From the NCBI GenBank assembly GCA_019914945.1, contig CM034102.1:12699501-12763500 (forward strand): DNA of 64,000 bases. The letters are read 5' to 3'. Positions 46,601-60,100 of the stretch are shown here, piece after piece. Under the pieces are notes generated by a model. That model did no database searches, was not told where the DNA came from, and was given only the letters and a program-made list of their open reading frames with translations. The translations under genes were made by a program, and so were the position numbers. Origin of the DNA: Typha latifolia. Lineage: Eukaryota > Streptophyta > Magnoliopsida > Poales > Typhaceae. The first letter of the stretch is position 1. Every line of letters begins with the position of its first letter.

Positions 46601-48111
46601 AAACAGTGTTTCACATTTCATCTGATAAAAAAATGTTAACATACAACTATCTTCCAGGAAGATTGCTTTGAAGAACACCTCATGAATATCTATCTTTTCA
46701 TGTTAAACCATCATGATGCCTCTGGTGTATTATCACTAGACATTAACGAAGATGACAAGATGAGGATAGTAATAAGATGATAATGAGTTGATGACAATGA
46801 CAAGAGCTACTATGATTGATGATGATATTACTATGATCAATAGTAAATTGCAAAAATTAAAAATCAATTCTAGTATATAATTGTTATTTTCTTTGATCTT
46901 TATCATCGCATGCCTCTATACCAACAATAGAAGCATATTTTACTAAAATTTTTATATAGTAGTACCTCTTAGTGATCCTAAATACATATACCAATCAACA
47001 ATAACTTCTGTAAAATTTCATGTCAAACAAGACCCTACGACAGCAATCATCCTTAGAATTGCTTGGGCTCTCTCCAAGAGCTAAAAGATTTTTGTCTGAG
47101 ATTTGCTGCAGTCCACAAACATATGAATAGCACTGCCAATCATAAGTATCTAAAGAAAGGTTCTAAAGATGCCTTGAGAGTTACAAGCAAATCATTTAAG
47201 TTTAAGAAATACGGAAACTACTCAGCAGATGTGGAAGTGCTATGGGAAAGAAAAAGAAAAGGATTTTTTTTTTAAAAAGAAAAAACCTTAACTAAAAAAG
47301 AAAATAAAAAAACAACCTTAACTCCTAAAGTCAACATGCGGGAGTGCTAGAAAAAATCCTAAACCCTAAAGCCTGAACAAAACCAAATTCCAAACCTTTC
47401 TGTGAGACATTTAGAAGTAATACAATATAGACTCCAGTCTATCAAGACTCAGATTCAGAACTGTCACAGGATAGGAAGCATGTAATGTAGCTATCCCTGA
47501 AATTGATAAAATGTAAATTAGGAAACCAAAAGTTAGTTCCCTAAATCAATGCAACACCACAAAGAGCTCTATTGCTTCGTCATTAAAAATTCTGGGAATT
47601 CAAAGGAAATCAAGTAGTCAAGCATTCTTATTTCCCAGACAAAAGCAACTAAGATATTCATAACAAAAAGATCATGCAACCGATCCAGCTAAATCTAGCA
47701 AATGCCCTTGTATATGACTAAAACAATATGTACTACAACAACATCATACCATTCAACATAACCAGTAGGTCAGTACTACATGTGGATTTATTTCCCCAAA
47801 AGATTACACATAACTTTCTTCCATTAAACTCTCCATGCGTTACAAATTGATATCCTCCCATCAAGAAGCTAACAAAATCTACAATCTTTCGGATCATTTC
47901 ATCGAGGATATTAGAAACTGTCAAGCAAAGAAATTTTACAAAAGAGGGAAAAAAAGCGGGGAAGAAAATAAATGGCTTGCGATAACAAGCGAGATCACCT
48001 ATAAGAGTAAGGAGAGCGGCTTCGATCCCTTCTGCTTCTCCTGCTGCTGTGTCGCGGAGAAGGAGAGCGCCATCTCCTTCGCGAGGGAGATCGAGACAAG
48101 TCTCGAGGCAT
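43648..48111 (-). CDS. ARGLU1: ARGLU1-like arginine/glutamate-rich splicing-associated protein (4 coding exons)
   Basis: Nuclear RS/RE protein. The animal homologue ARGLU1 links transcription coactivation and splicing; I infer a splicing-related role here. Exons (minus strand): 48111-47999, 45813-45595, 44461-44242 and 43914-43648, giving 272 residues with all joins in frame. Residues 1-85 are an RS-type region with repeated SRSPSPRR and RRKSRSP units. From about 100 to 255 the chain is an almost continuous Arg/Glu-rich coiled coil (RRIEEAIRKKVEESL, EIQHRIDEGRKKLLDEV, RREREELDKMLEENQRR). The C terminus is RPKLSFAFGLK. The start MPRDLSRSPSRRR is the first ATG of the spliced frame. Introns 1 (2.2 kb) and 2 (1.1 kb) are long. 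The frames at 45079-45339 and 47733-48122 are shadows. Confidence 0.93.
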
Positions 48112-48300
48112 GAATCGAACACTCTCCGATCGAAGTACGATCTTTTAGCAAACGAAAAACAAAAGGTTAGAACTATCCAATAAAATCACACAGTTAAACC
48201 CAAAAATAAAATAAAAAATAATTAATCGTGCAAGTCAGCCGCGATTATTACCGCGATCTAGCAAGAGATTCGTGCAGAGAGTTTGATCACTCGCAAAGAC
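48112..48300 (-). other. 5' leader and leader intron of the ARGLU1-like gene
   Basis: On the minus strand a donor GATCGCG|GTAATAA (48251) and an acceptor CTAAAAG (ending 48142) bracket a ~110-nt leader intron just upstream of the ATG. The promoter should lie at about 48300-48480. Splice sites are judged by eye. Confidence 0.5.
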
Positions 48301-49329
48301 GTGAAGAGGACCTGGTTGAACGAGGAGAAAACCCTAGTAAGAGAGGTGAGACAAAAGGGAGAATCTGTGGATGAGGAAGGCGACGGTGGGAACCGGGGTA
48401 GGGGAAACGATTTATATAGACGGGGTAGCGCATTGAGTTCGGGTTGGAAGTAGGCTGTAACCGGTCCGAATTTTTACTGAATCCGCTCTGAATCCAACAA
48501 ATTTGGATATCAATCTCAATTTTTGTATCCAGTAGTTTTGGATTTGCTTTTGAGCTTAGAAACTCCCCAGATTCAGTAACGAAACCTTTTTTTTAATTAT
48601 TTTTATAATTAATTAAATTTATTTTAAAAAAAATTAAAACTAACTAATCGAGTTCAAAATTTAGTCTCAAACTGAACAATGCATGTAGGATTCCATAGAA
48701 TTCAAATTTCGATCCAACTATCTATTATCCGGATTTTATTTTCTTAATTCCTTTTCAATTATCTTGCTTGTTTAATAAAGTTGTAGGTGAGTCATGGGTG
48801 ATGGCCCCCTCTCTTTGGGGAAAAAAATATAAAAAGCTAAAAGACAATAGCTTTCACAGCAAAGATATTGACAACAAAAAAGCCTATGATATTCTCAACA
48901 TTTTCTGGCATAATCCTTCATCCTCAACCATGGCCGGTTCTGATACTTATATTTTGACAGTGTCTGTATCTCTTTGATTATTACCTTTTGAGTTTTTTTT
49001 TTTCCTATGGATTCTCAAATGATATACTCAGCAATTGTTATCTTGAATCAGCTTAGCTTGCTCTTCCTAAAATTATTCTTGTAGACACTTCTTTCCTTCT
49101 TAGAAAGTTCAAGTCAATGTCCAAATAAATTTGTTGTGAGTAAATTGTTTGGCTGTTGATGCCAATATCAACGGTGCGACAGTTAAGGGTAATGATTCAG
49201 CGACATAATAACTTAGAGTTTATATTCGATAACTATGTCCATTGACTAAAATATTATTGAGGCTTAAGTTTTTTGAATCAAGAAAGGGTTAGCCATTTGT
49301 ATAGTCTATATTTAGCATTTGGGTTTTTG

Positions 49330-50880
49330 AATGATTAAAAAAAAAGCAAGATAGATAGATTCTTGTATTAATTAACCTCTATGATTACACAAACTTGCTC
49401 AGGAAAGAAACCCTAACATTATGTAACATAGACATCCACTTAACACATTACAAAATAAAAGGATATACTTTGGCCTAGAACAAGGTTCGTGCTATTCACT
49501 ACACATACCATGGGAAGACAATCACTAAAAAACCAATAATATCTGAAAGTATTAATTGCCTCTAAATAGTTCGATTTGATACCAACTTGTGCTCTTAAGT
49601 TTGATGTCATCTAATTCCGTTTGCAAAGGTGACTCACTCAGTCACTCTTAGCTGGCTCTCAAACTGTGTGCACTAACTCTCCTTATGCATTTCGAACAAT
49701 TGCACCTACTCCTCCATGGTGGGTTCCCTTCACATAAGGCCCATCTACATTTACTTTGATTTACTAAGTATCTAGTGTCTCGCCTTCCACTAGCTTTTAA
49801 TTTCAACTTTCCTTTGTCCTCCTCCACGTAGTTTTGTCATTGTGCTATGGTCAGCCATACTATTGTTTTGAGTGAATCAACTGCCTCTCCAAACATAACT
49901 TTATTCATTTGCTTCCAAATAGACCACAACATAGTAGCTATCATTGCCTTAATCTCCTCATCCTAGTTCGAGTTATGGTTCCAGTTGATTAGGATCCAAT
50001 TGTTCTTAAGGTTGTCTTGCAAGCTTCCATGTGTAATCTCGAGCTCCTTCCACATAGCAGACATTAATGCTACGGCAATGTAGATAGCCTTCCGTTGGTA
50101 ACTTATTCTAAAACAACTTCCAACTGAAGGTGATGACTCTCGGTGTTGTCGGCAGACTGCAAAGTTTGCTCCACCCCTTCCATATTTCTGCCTTCGAGTG
50201 CTGAAGGAAGGTATACATGTTTTTGGTTGTTGGCTCACCTTTGGGGTGTGGGCACCAGATTCATACATCTGCTATGTTTGAGTCCGCTAATAGGAAGGTA
50301 TCATGGTTGAAAGCAATGTCTATCCCTCCCTCCTAGATCAGCCTCCCCAATGTTCAAACGTTATCATTTTAGATGTCTGCCAATGTCAGTGTATCATTAA
50401 GCAGTGTCAGATGGATGATTCTCGGTTGCATGTTCCATCATATAGGCGAGATCCAAGGTTGAGTAGTAGCAAGAGTTGTCTAGACGTTTTCTATCAGCTT
50501 CTAGCATCTCGTTTTGAGGTGCATCGCTGCTAGCTCGATTACATTCTGTTCAACACCTCAAACACGAGCTTCTTCCCCAAGGAGTAGTCCCTGCCTCCTT
50601 TAGCCTCCTGACCGCTGACCTGCTTTCATTTTTTTGGGCTAGTGACTGTTTCTCGGTTGATAAGATGCATGCCCCTACCAATGCCGTTTTCCCATAAAAA
50701 TATTCTCGCTTTCTTTTCTATTTCATCCGGCACTGAATCCGGAAGCCACCTGTTTTCTAGCGAACAGGAAGGGATGGCCATCAAGTGTGGACTTCACCGA
50801 GGTTGCTCTACCAGCAGTGGAGAGGAGACTTCGCTTTCCATCCGGCCAGCTTATGGTTTACAGTGAACAGTTATCCATCT
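49330..50880 (-). mobile_element. decayed LINE (L1-type) ORF2 C-terminal fragment
   Basis: Translating the minus strand across frame breaks gives, near 50866-50790, KLAGWKAKSLSTAGRAT, the motif just after the reverse-transcriptase domain of plant LINEs, followed by an IEKKARIFLWENG-like stretch. Further on it shows a zf-RVT-like region (FSWKLF.NKLPT near 50100) and LWSIWKQMNKVMF near 49910, typical of the LINE ORF2 C terminus. Stops and frameshifts are frequent, so it is a pseudogene. The 3' end is probably near 49330. It fills most of the spacer between the head-to-head ARGLU1-like and HIRIP3-like genes. Confidence 0.8.
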
Positions 50881-50896
50881 TGGTAGAAAAAAATTC

Positions 50897-50898
<2 letters not shown>

Positions 50899-50954
<56 letters not shown>
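50899..50954. repeat. (GA)n microsatellite, about 28 units
   Basis: Nearly pure GA dinucleotide run located 225-280 bp upstream of the HIRIP3-like ATG. It creates the spurious frames at 50787-51230 and 50858-51046. Confidence 0.95.
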
Positions 50955-50956
<2 letters not shown>

Positions 50957-51144
50957 AAGTTTGGTCAAAAACTCATCTACAAACCGGCAGCAGCTCCATA
51001 TCCGACCACAACTAATTGGAATTGGGACCAGCCTTGTTCCCTTCACGAAACTTCAAACTGAAATTACTAAAATGCCCATTAATATTTGGAGCAAATTTAC
51101 AAAATTATCCCTTCTCGGGCCGCTCTTTTCTCCATCGGCCGTCG

Positions 51145-51149
<5 letters not shown>

Positions 51150-51176
<27 letters not shown>
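51150..51176 (+). repeat. (GA)n tract in the HIRIP3-like 5' leader
   Basis: About 13 GA units end two bases before the ATG at 51179. It may be a GAGA-type promoter or leader element. Confidence 0.9.
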
Positions 51177-51178
51177 CT

Positions 51179-54100
51179 ATGGAAGTGGACGAGGAGGCGA
51201 ATAAGACGGAGGAGATGGAGGAGGAGATAGCCAAGGCGATGCGCGCACGAGTGAGGGATTTCAAGAAGCAGGCAGAGTAAGAGCCGCAGCCCTTTTCCCT
51301 CCCCCTCTTCTCTTCCTTTTTCTTGGTAACTTTGTTCTCATTCTATAAGATAAACTTAACCCAGTTCGAACGCACTCAACTCTGATTTGATGCAGTTAAT
51401 AGCTGTCAAGAGTTTATAGTCTCAGGTTTCACTAAGTTAGTAAAAGTTCCTCCATTTGAAGCAAACTATCGAATATAGAACCTGGAGTGCCTTTTCGGCA
51501 CAGATTTCTCCGCCGTGAATATTCTTTTTTGTCCTGAGATTGACAGTATGGTGTAATGGGTTTTGTTAATTTGTGGGTCGGATGTGTCGATTGATCTTTA
51601 TCAAAATGAAGTAAGCTTTCTTTTATTCTGGTAGCAGAAGTGCATATATTTAAAGTTTCCTACATATGGGATTGGTTGGTTGAATTTATTTATGATCTGT
51701 CAAATTGCATGAAGAATCCTGCTGTTTTTCTTTGTTCTTTTTGTGATTATCTTGATTTAGAAAAGGTTGCTCTTGCTTCTTCTCTCCTTTTTTCTTTTTT
51801 CTTTTTCCTTTTTTTTGTGAGTGCATTGTAGTTCGTGTTGATATTGCATGGATTATGGAAGGGAAGGAATGAAATTACGTTGTGTGCTTCTTGTGACTTA
51901 TTGTAAGATTGGTTACTGCTGCTACCAGAAATAGTTCAAGGGAGAAAATTCAAGTGTGAAGCTTATTAGGAATTTAGGATATCAATTTGCAAGAATGAAG
52001 CCACACCTACTTTGTTTTCTTTGTCTCATCATAGAATGTAACTTCAAGCATGAAAGCTTTAATCGGAAATATCAAAGCAAATTTCCTAACAGTTTAAGAA
52101 AGAACACCATGTGCAAAAGCATCATCATCCAGATAGGGAAGCAAAAGTGACCTAGATAAGAAGTGTTAATCCATTAGTTTCTAAATACGATTAGATTTAT
52201 GCTATTCCATCTAAATCACTAAAATGTTGGTTAGTTTTTGTTGAAAAAGATGCTTTTGGTGAATTTGGATATCATTCAAGGTGGACAAAAACATAGCATA
52301 GTAGGAAGAATCTAAAACCTCTAAGGTGGCTCTATTGTGGTTGGTGTGACTTTTTTCTAGAAAAATGTTAGTGAGTTTAGTTGACGCACTCTAAAGTAAA
52401 GTATGCCTGGCCAGTTGCAATGTATTCTTTTTGTAAAACTAATGCAGAGTTTATGGGGGAATGCTGCCGGAAAGTTCACTTTCATGCTGCAGATTTTTAG
52501 GGTTTTTGTTTAGTTAGGTTTTGGATGCAATTCACATTCTAGTGCAGTTAAACAATGAAACTTAAAATTAAAAGATTTTTAATTCAAGATAATGTTCCAA
52601 CTCATGTCTTGTCAATTTCAATTGATTCTATTGTCTGATTTCCTGGTTAATATTAAGCCTACTTGTTTTATTGGTTCTATTAGGGAAAGAATCATTTGTG
52701 ACATAGCTTTCCAACTTATTTATGTTCATCTACCGATTTTATGTAGTTGGAATTGTTTTATTGCCTTTCCTCTTGCTATTGCGTTAGACATGTACAACTT
52801 TGGTGGATAAAGATTTGAAGTTCTAAAGTTACTGATGCTCTTGTGGTAGCTCCTTGACTCTTGAAGGTGTCCGTAGAGCTCTGGAGAAGGATATGGGGAT
52901 GAAGACACTTTCACTTGATGTCCATAAGCGATTTATCAAGCAATGTCTAGAAGAGGTATTACTTCCATTCAGAGGCACTGTGTTCAATTTTATTCATCTG
53001 CCAATGCTCTCCCTAACATATGTAATCACTAACATGCCCTTTTAGGTATACAGTCTATGTAAGATAATGCATCATTTGACACTTAGGCTTATTTTGCATC
53101 CTGAGATAATTAAATTGGTTCCCCTACCATATGTAATTGCTTGAGTAAAGATAGCATCGGCATAAATTGTAGAAAGTTTTTGCTTTCTAGACTACCTATC
53201 TTTAAACCCCTTTTTCAATAAAAGTCCTCAAGTACAGTTAAAGTTAAATGGTAAGTTTTGAACTTAGCAAATGGATATTCATCTGATAATCTGTAGAGAC
53301 AGATAGAATGAGAAAAACATCTATGTGTATGCGTTTATAGAGAAGAATGACTTCTTGTATTATGCCTTTGGTGAAAATAGCCTTCATCTAGGTCCACTAA
53401 TTGTTACTAATTTGAATTATTCTTTCATACTGTAAAATTTCAGTCAATATGTAGGCAAATGCTGGTGCAACAAATTCCAAATTTGAGACATAATATAGAA
53501 TAAAGGGAATGGGTCTTGCTATAGTTCGTGTTTGGACTGAGATGTCAAGGGATTCCATTGACCTTAAATTTTAATATCTGTTGCTTATTAGACATTTTGT
53601 CAATATTATAACTAAGGATTAGAAACTAGATATCGGGATCAACCACTAGAGAAAACGATACGTATTGGTTGTATCAGTTGTATTGGTCGTATTAGCTGTA
53701 TTGGTTGTATTACTTGCTAGTATCGGATCGGAATATTTTTAATTACATAAAATTCTAAATATTATTAAAAAAATATGGGAAATTTTTTTAGAATTTAGAA
53801 AAAAATAACTGAAAAATAAGAAATTAAAAATTAGTCATGTATGAAGCCTTAAAACCAAAGAAAAAACTCACGCAAAATCATGATAACTTTTGAGATGAAT
53901 TTAGTAAATTCTTATACTCGTAAAGTAGCATTGCAGAAGTGAGATGAAGAAAGAAAATTTTCTTTTTACTATTATTCTGAGTAGTAAGAAAAGAGAAACT
54001 AAAGAGTGAGCGAGAAAGAGAGAAGAAAAATGAGAAAATATAAAATAAAAAAAAAACACGCACTCAACTTCAACAAAGTACATAATAGTCGGAGGAACTC

Positions 54101-57100
54101 ATCGGATCAGCCGCCAGATGAGCTCGGTAAAGTGTGAGGGGAGGGTAGAGAGTGTGTGAGAGATAGAGGGTAAAAACTGAAAATTTAAAAAGAATACAAC
54201 TGGGGATATCAATTACTAATGTTTCATAGGTAAGATACATATTAGATTTGAGGTAAATCTTAAAATATCTAGTTTTGGTCGATACGGCCAAGACGGATCG
54301 GCTGATTTCGCGAACTGATTATTTCACAATTGCTCGCTGATGTCATGGCTAGCTGAAGCCTATATATGCCATCAAGAATTGGAAAGTGTGCGATAAAATT
54401 GGAGGTTGTCATAGAAAAGTGTAGGTCATATCATTGTTCTGGTAAAATTGTATTAGTGGAAGGAATTACGTTAAAAGAATAGTGAAGAATAATAGAAAGA
54501 AAGAAGAGAATATATTCTGAACCTACATCATTGATTTCTCTTTACTATTCTCTTTCCACCGTAAATTAGATTTGAAAAATTGTAGGGGAGAGATATGGAA
54601 AGTGAAAGCTCAAGTCAAATTAAAAGTGAAACCCAAATTGGTTTAAGAAAACTGAGTCTAGGAAAACCTAATAAGAATCAAACTAGGAAACTGAAACCAA
54701 TTAGGAAATCCAAATCCTATTCTAATAATAAAACTGAACTCAAATCGATGAGCAAAAATCTAAGTAAGAGTAAGAATAGGAAAGCCAAGTAAGAATAGAA
54801 AAGGTAAAAGCACGGCTAAGATGATATTTTTTTTAACATGGAAAATCTCTTAATGTATAGAAAGGGAAAAACCATAGATCTGCTCAAACATTATCAATAT
54901 ATCATTCGTAGAAACAAGAAGTACTTACAACCTCTTAGACAGTCCATCTGAGTGTTGAAGTCCGTGTCTCTTGTTCGAAGTCTATTTCAATTAACTATTC
55001 CATGAATAGGTTGCTCCTGCGTCTAGTTCACAGTATGTCACTACGAATTGCTCTTTAAACTTCTCATGTTGGTGGTGATAGTCGATTTAGACTCGGTTCA
55101 GCTCCTTCAATGCTTTTGAATCATCCTCTATTGAAGCATAAATACTTAAACATATCTAGAAGCTCTCACAATAGATATGAATTTAACTTCGTGAGGGAAC
55201 TAAAGAATTTTTCTAGTCAAGACTAAAAATTCATAGAATTCTCACTTGGATGAATGATTCAACATTTGGCTCTCAGTCTCTTAAATAGAGGTAAAGAACA
55301 TCCTCGATTCATACTAGGACCAGTCACCAAAGGAATCTTCAAAACTTTTTTTGATTCGAAACTTTTCTTTGTTGTCTTGCGCATGTTGTCTAGACACCAT
55401 TTATCCCATCCGGAAGTCATTTAAATTTCCTTAAGTGATTCATTCCGGTCCTCTGGATGCTTTTGACTCCGTCCAGGTGCGCTTTTGAAATATGAAGCTT
55501 TATCATTTTTTCTTCATAATTTGATTTGATTTCTTCACGCGATCTGATTTTTCATAAACTATGTGACTTGACCATAGATGTAAATCAAATTTGTACAACT
55601 CAAAATAAATATGATTTTGTTCATGAATTTCTTGTTACAAAATCAAATTACATTTATCAATTGTTGGTGTCTCCTTAGTCATGCTCTTGTTAGAGTTTAG
55701 ATTATGTGAAAGATCCCAAAAAGTTACTAAGCACTAAAACGATGAAATATGCTGTACTGGTGAAAACAGGTTCTAATAGTTGACAACAAAGGAAAACAGT
55801 TAGCTGGTATCTGATGATAACTAAACATTATAATGATCAATTTTCATACAGCTCTTCTATTACTCACAGAACAGAAGCTAACATATTTCTATCTAATGAA
55901 AATTGAATCATACACTGATGTGTACTTCTTTAAGGAACAATGGCAGCCTGTTCATTTTTATTTTGCATGATAAAATAGTAAAGTTGTGGATGACTTGAAA
56001 GCGAACCTACATGAGAATAGGATACCATTTTAGTAACTTGGTTACCATGAGAAACATATCCTTCGGGTCCACAATATTTATTTGTACTAGTTGATTCTCT
56101 GATAGAAATTCAAGAGTACACAAATTTGAGGACCTGAGTTGTGGCACTTAGAGAACATGGCAATTATGTGCAGAGCATGAAAGATATAGGATCTTCAGGA
56201 GATATCTTGAAAATCTTAGTATCAGATGGCATGAATGGGAACTAGTTTCCATTGAAAGTGTTGTGTTTTTGGTAGCTGTTGCTCTTGGTCCACCATTATT
56301 ACCATGTTACATGTATTGCTATGAGATTCTTTTTTTCCTTTCCCTCTTATTGCAAACTTACCAGATGAAATTAGGATATATGAAGAAGTATGATGCCAGA
56401 AAAAAATACTCAATCTTGAGAAAATGAATTAGAGGAAATAAAAGTATGCGACTGAAAAAATTTATCCAGCTGAGAAGGCAATAGAGAGTCAATTATTGAA
56501 TGCTTAATTGTATGTTCTTTTGTATATGGTATCGTACAGAGATAAAATTAAGATGAACATACTCTAAATTTTTACTTTATGCAAAACTCATGTATCAAAA
56601 TGGCTACAACCAACAAAGGCTACAAGAGTTGGTGGTTCTATGATAAATGAGTGAAGCTCCTGTGACGGTGAAAGGAGAAAGAGCAAGAAGTGAGGAAAAG
56701 AATGCTTGTTGGTGTATCTTATGTCAGGCTGAAATTCTTCTTGACTTTATAAATGAAGTATATGTACATGTTGGTGATTCTCAATAACAAAATCTCAACT
56801 TATTGGTTATTGTGTTAAGTTTCGACAGGCATTTATAAGAGAGTAAGATTATTGATTTACCAAAATGACTTTCACTGGTAACCCTACTAGGAGATGGTGG
56901 TTTGAGCATTAGAATATTCTGTTCGCTTCCTTTCTTTATTATGTCAGATTGGCCATATTATGTCACTATTTTCATCAAATAGATTCAATATAGTCTTGTC
57001 AGTACTTCTTCATACACTCAATAATTAATTACTCAAATTAGGCTATAGTATTTAAATTATGAATTCACCTGTGACATGCAATAATTAAGTACTTTGTTGT

Positions 57101-60100
57101 CTTCCGCTCTGAAGTGTATTTTGTTGGTATTCTTTGTTTGTCTAATGAGCCGGAAGTTCTAGAGCCCTAACAATTTTGAATGTCATGAAAACAGTGCTTT
57201 TATGGTGCTGAAGATGAGACGAATTCTGATACGTCAGGAAAGACTCAAGAAGGAGAAAATCAATCAGTGAAAAAAGAATATGAAGAGGTTCAACCATCAG
57301 CAGAAATGAAGCATGATACTTCTGGTCTCGATGAGCAGACAGGACCTTCTGCAGTGTATGAGGATAAACCAGCTGAACATGAGACTGAAAGAAACCAGGC
57401 TTCTGAACTGCATAATGATACAAGTGAAGAAATGATAAAGAACGCAATCAAGAAAAGAGCTTCATTTTTTAGAGCTAATTTAGAGTATGTATTCCTTATT
57501 ATATTTGGTACTCCAAGTTTACCATTTTGTTATGAACAAGATCCATCTTTTACTAGCAACTAAAGGCCTTATTTTTTAAGTCCTGATTGGTGATTGATGT
57601 TGGCAAATAATGCATTTAATTTTTTTCTTTATGTTACTCTTTAATCTTCTGGCTCTCCTTTCCATATTTAACTTCTCATGTATGTACAGAAGTATTAGTC
57701 TACAAGAAGTTCGTCGGATGTTGGAAGAAGATCTCCAACTTGAGAAGAAAACTCTGGATTCCTACAAGAGTTTTATTAGCAAGGAACTAGAAGAAGTATG
57801 CGTGCACTTGTGCTATAAGCAAATAGTATTATGAATATATGTTTGACTACTTTTCAGAGTATAATATTGATTCTTTCATCATACACGTCCTTTTCTCGTC
57901 TTCTTATTTATCTTAGATCTTGCAATCACCTGAAGTTAAATCTGCAAATGGGGTAAAGAAGAATCTTAAGAAAGTTTCTCAAAAGGCAGATGATGGGAAG
58001 ACAAGAAAAATTTCTAAAAGAGCTCGTCAAGTATCAGACTCCTCTGATAGCAACGATAGCCTTAGTGAGGATGAAGAAGTTGATGAGGAGATGAGACCCA
58101 AAAAAAGGCCAGCCAAAAAAGTTAAAGCAAGCACAAAAGGTCCAAAAAGGCAGAAAATACCTACAGAAAATAAAAAATCATCTGGATCCAAGGAGAAAAA
58201 GCTCGTAGAGCCAGATTTAGGTAGAAGTTCTGAAGATAAGACTGGAAATTCTTCTGAGGATGATCAATCTCATTCATCAGCTGAAGAGGACGTCAAGGTT
58301 TTCAATTTTCAGAATACCTTTTTCCCCACAATTACTTGACTTAGTGCTAATGTTCTCATTTTCTCAATCTTGCAGAAGAAACGAGAAAAGCCAACTCAGG
58401 CCTACGGGAGACAGGTAGAGCACCTGAAGTCCATAATAAAATCATGCGGAATGGGGTACTTTCTTCTCCTCTGTTGGACTAATTGGAATTCTTACCTAAT
58501 CCGATGTAATTAAGTTTAAGTTCTTTTCCCTTAATTAGTATCCCTCCATCAGTTTACCGGAGGGTTAAACAGGCACCTGAAAGCAAACGTGAGGCCTATT
58601 TGGTGAAGGAACTAGAGGAGATTCTTGAAAAGGAAGGACTATCAACTAATCCTTCTGAGAAAGGTGAGCATTACTGCATAATTAATGGCGACTCATGTTG
58701 ACTCCATTCATTCAAATATGTGTCTCACTGTTCTGACCAAATGGTTATTGGTACTGAAATCTTGTTAATTAATCATAGATCCATAATAAGACAGAATTTG
58801 CATTTGGCATGTGAATGTTCCTCAATAGTGTGACTGTGTAACTACTAGTTGGAGCCATTTGCTGGGAATTAGGAAGCAAAATAAATAACCATTAAATATT
58901 TATACTTTCGTTCCTTTGCTTTGCATTCTGAATTGGCATCTATCAACCAAAGTAGGGATCTTTATGTAATTAAGCTACTTTGTAACAGAAGGGATCTTTA
59001 TGTAATTATGTCAGTGGCAATTACATTATTTATGACTCAGGCATAGAATTGGTTATTATCTATTCTATCTTTTGCCTGAACAAAACCTGTTCTTGAAGTT
59101 TTAGTTTCTTCTCTCTTTTCACGGTTTTTAAAGTTGTTTTCAGGCTCTAACTAGTGTGGAGATATTCTGCATTTGGAAACATAGACTTCACTACACTTTG
59201 GTATATGGAGGAGATCCTTTAGAGATCCTTTAGAGTATTCAAGAAGTGTCGCCGACCTTGGCTCGGGACAGTACATATTGTTGTCGTGTAGTGATGAGCC
59301 GGTGTACCGTTGACGCACCAAAAAGTCTTGGCATGCCAAAAATATTTTTCAAACCTTTCTAGGGCCTTAAAATAGGTTTTAGACGCTAAATTAATTCTTT
59401 TTTTGACACTGGATATTAATATAACATATATAATTAGATTATAATCTTGTGATTTTTCCATAATTAGATTTTTCCATAATTGAAATTTCCATAGGATTCT
59501 AAAATTTGTAAGTATAAATTATATAAAATCAAGTACCAAAATACAAAAGGTGTTAATAGTGATGAAAGAAACCCCACAGTAAGTTTGTTTAAAATAATAT
59601 ATGCTCAATTTCTAGTGGCACACAAGCATGAGCCATGAAGAATTATCGAGATACTTCCCCTATCGGTGTTAATAATTCATTGGCATGATACGTATCAACT
59701 TGTGTCCATTTGCACATCAATCTATGAGACTACTTTCTTGTTCTAGTAAACAACATCAGATTACATATGATGAGTTAAAAGTAAACGACAAAGCTAAAAT
59801 GACATATGTTTCTTTAGATTTTTCAATATTATATGCCAGACTTTGTTAGTCTTAGTGAGTTAGGTAGGGAATACACCATAGGGGCAGCTTACATTGTAAG
59901 AGTTAGGTGTGGAGCATAAACCATACAAGACTTGCAATGTGAATTGTTTATTTTTACTTTTGCTTTAGAAGGCTCAAAACTTGAATCTTGACCTTTCTCA
60001 TGAAATTTCAGAATTAAAGATTATACACTTCAATGAAGTTAAAATGGCCTTTTAAACATTCTACATCCAACAATGGTTTTAAATGCCACAAGTAGCCATA

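Noticed and set aside
50787..51230. 147-codon frame containing an Arg-Glu repeat
   Set aside because: Created by the GA microsatellites and LINE relic; the real ATG for the gene is in another frame at 51179.
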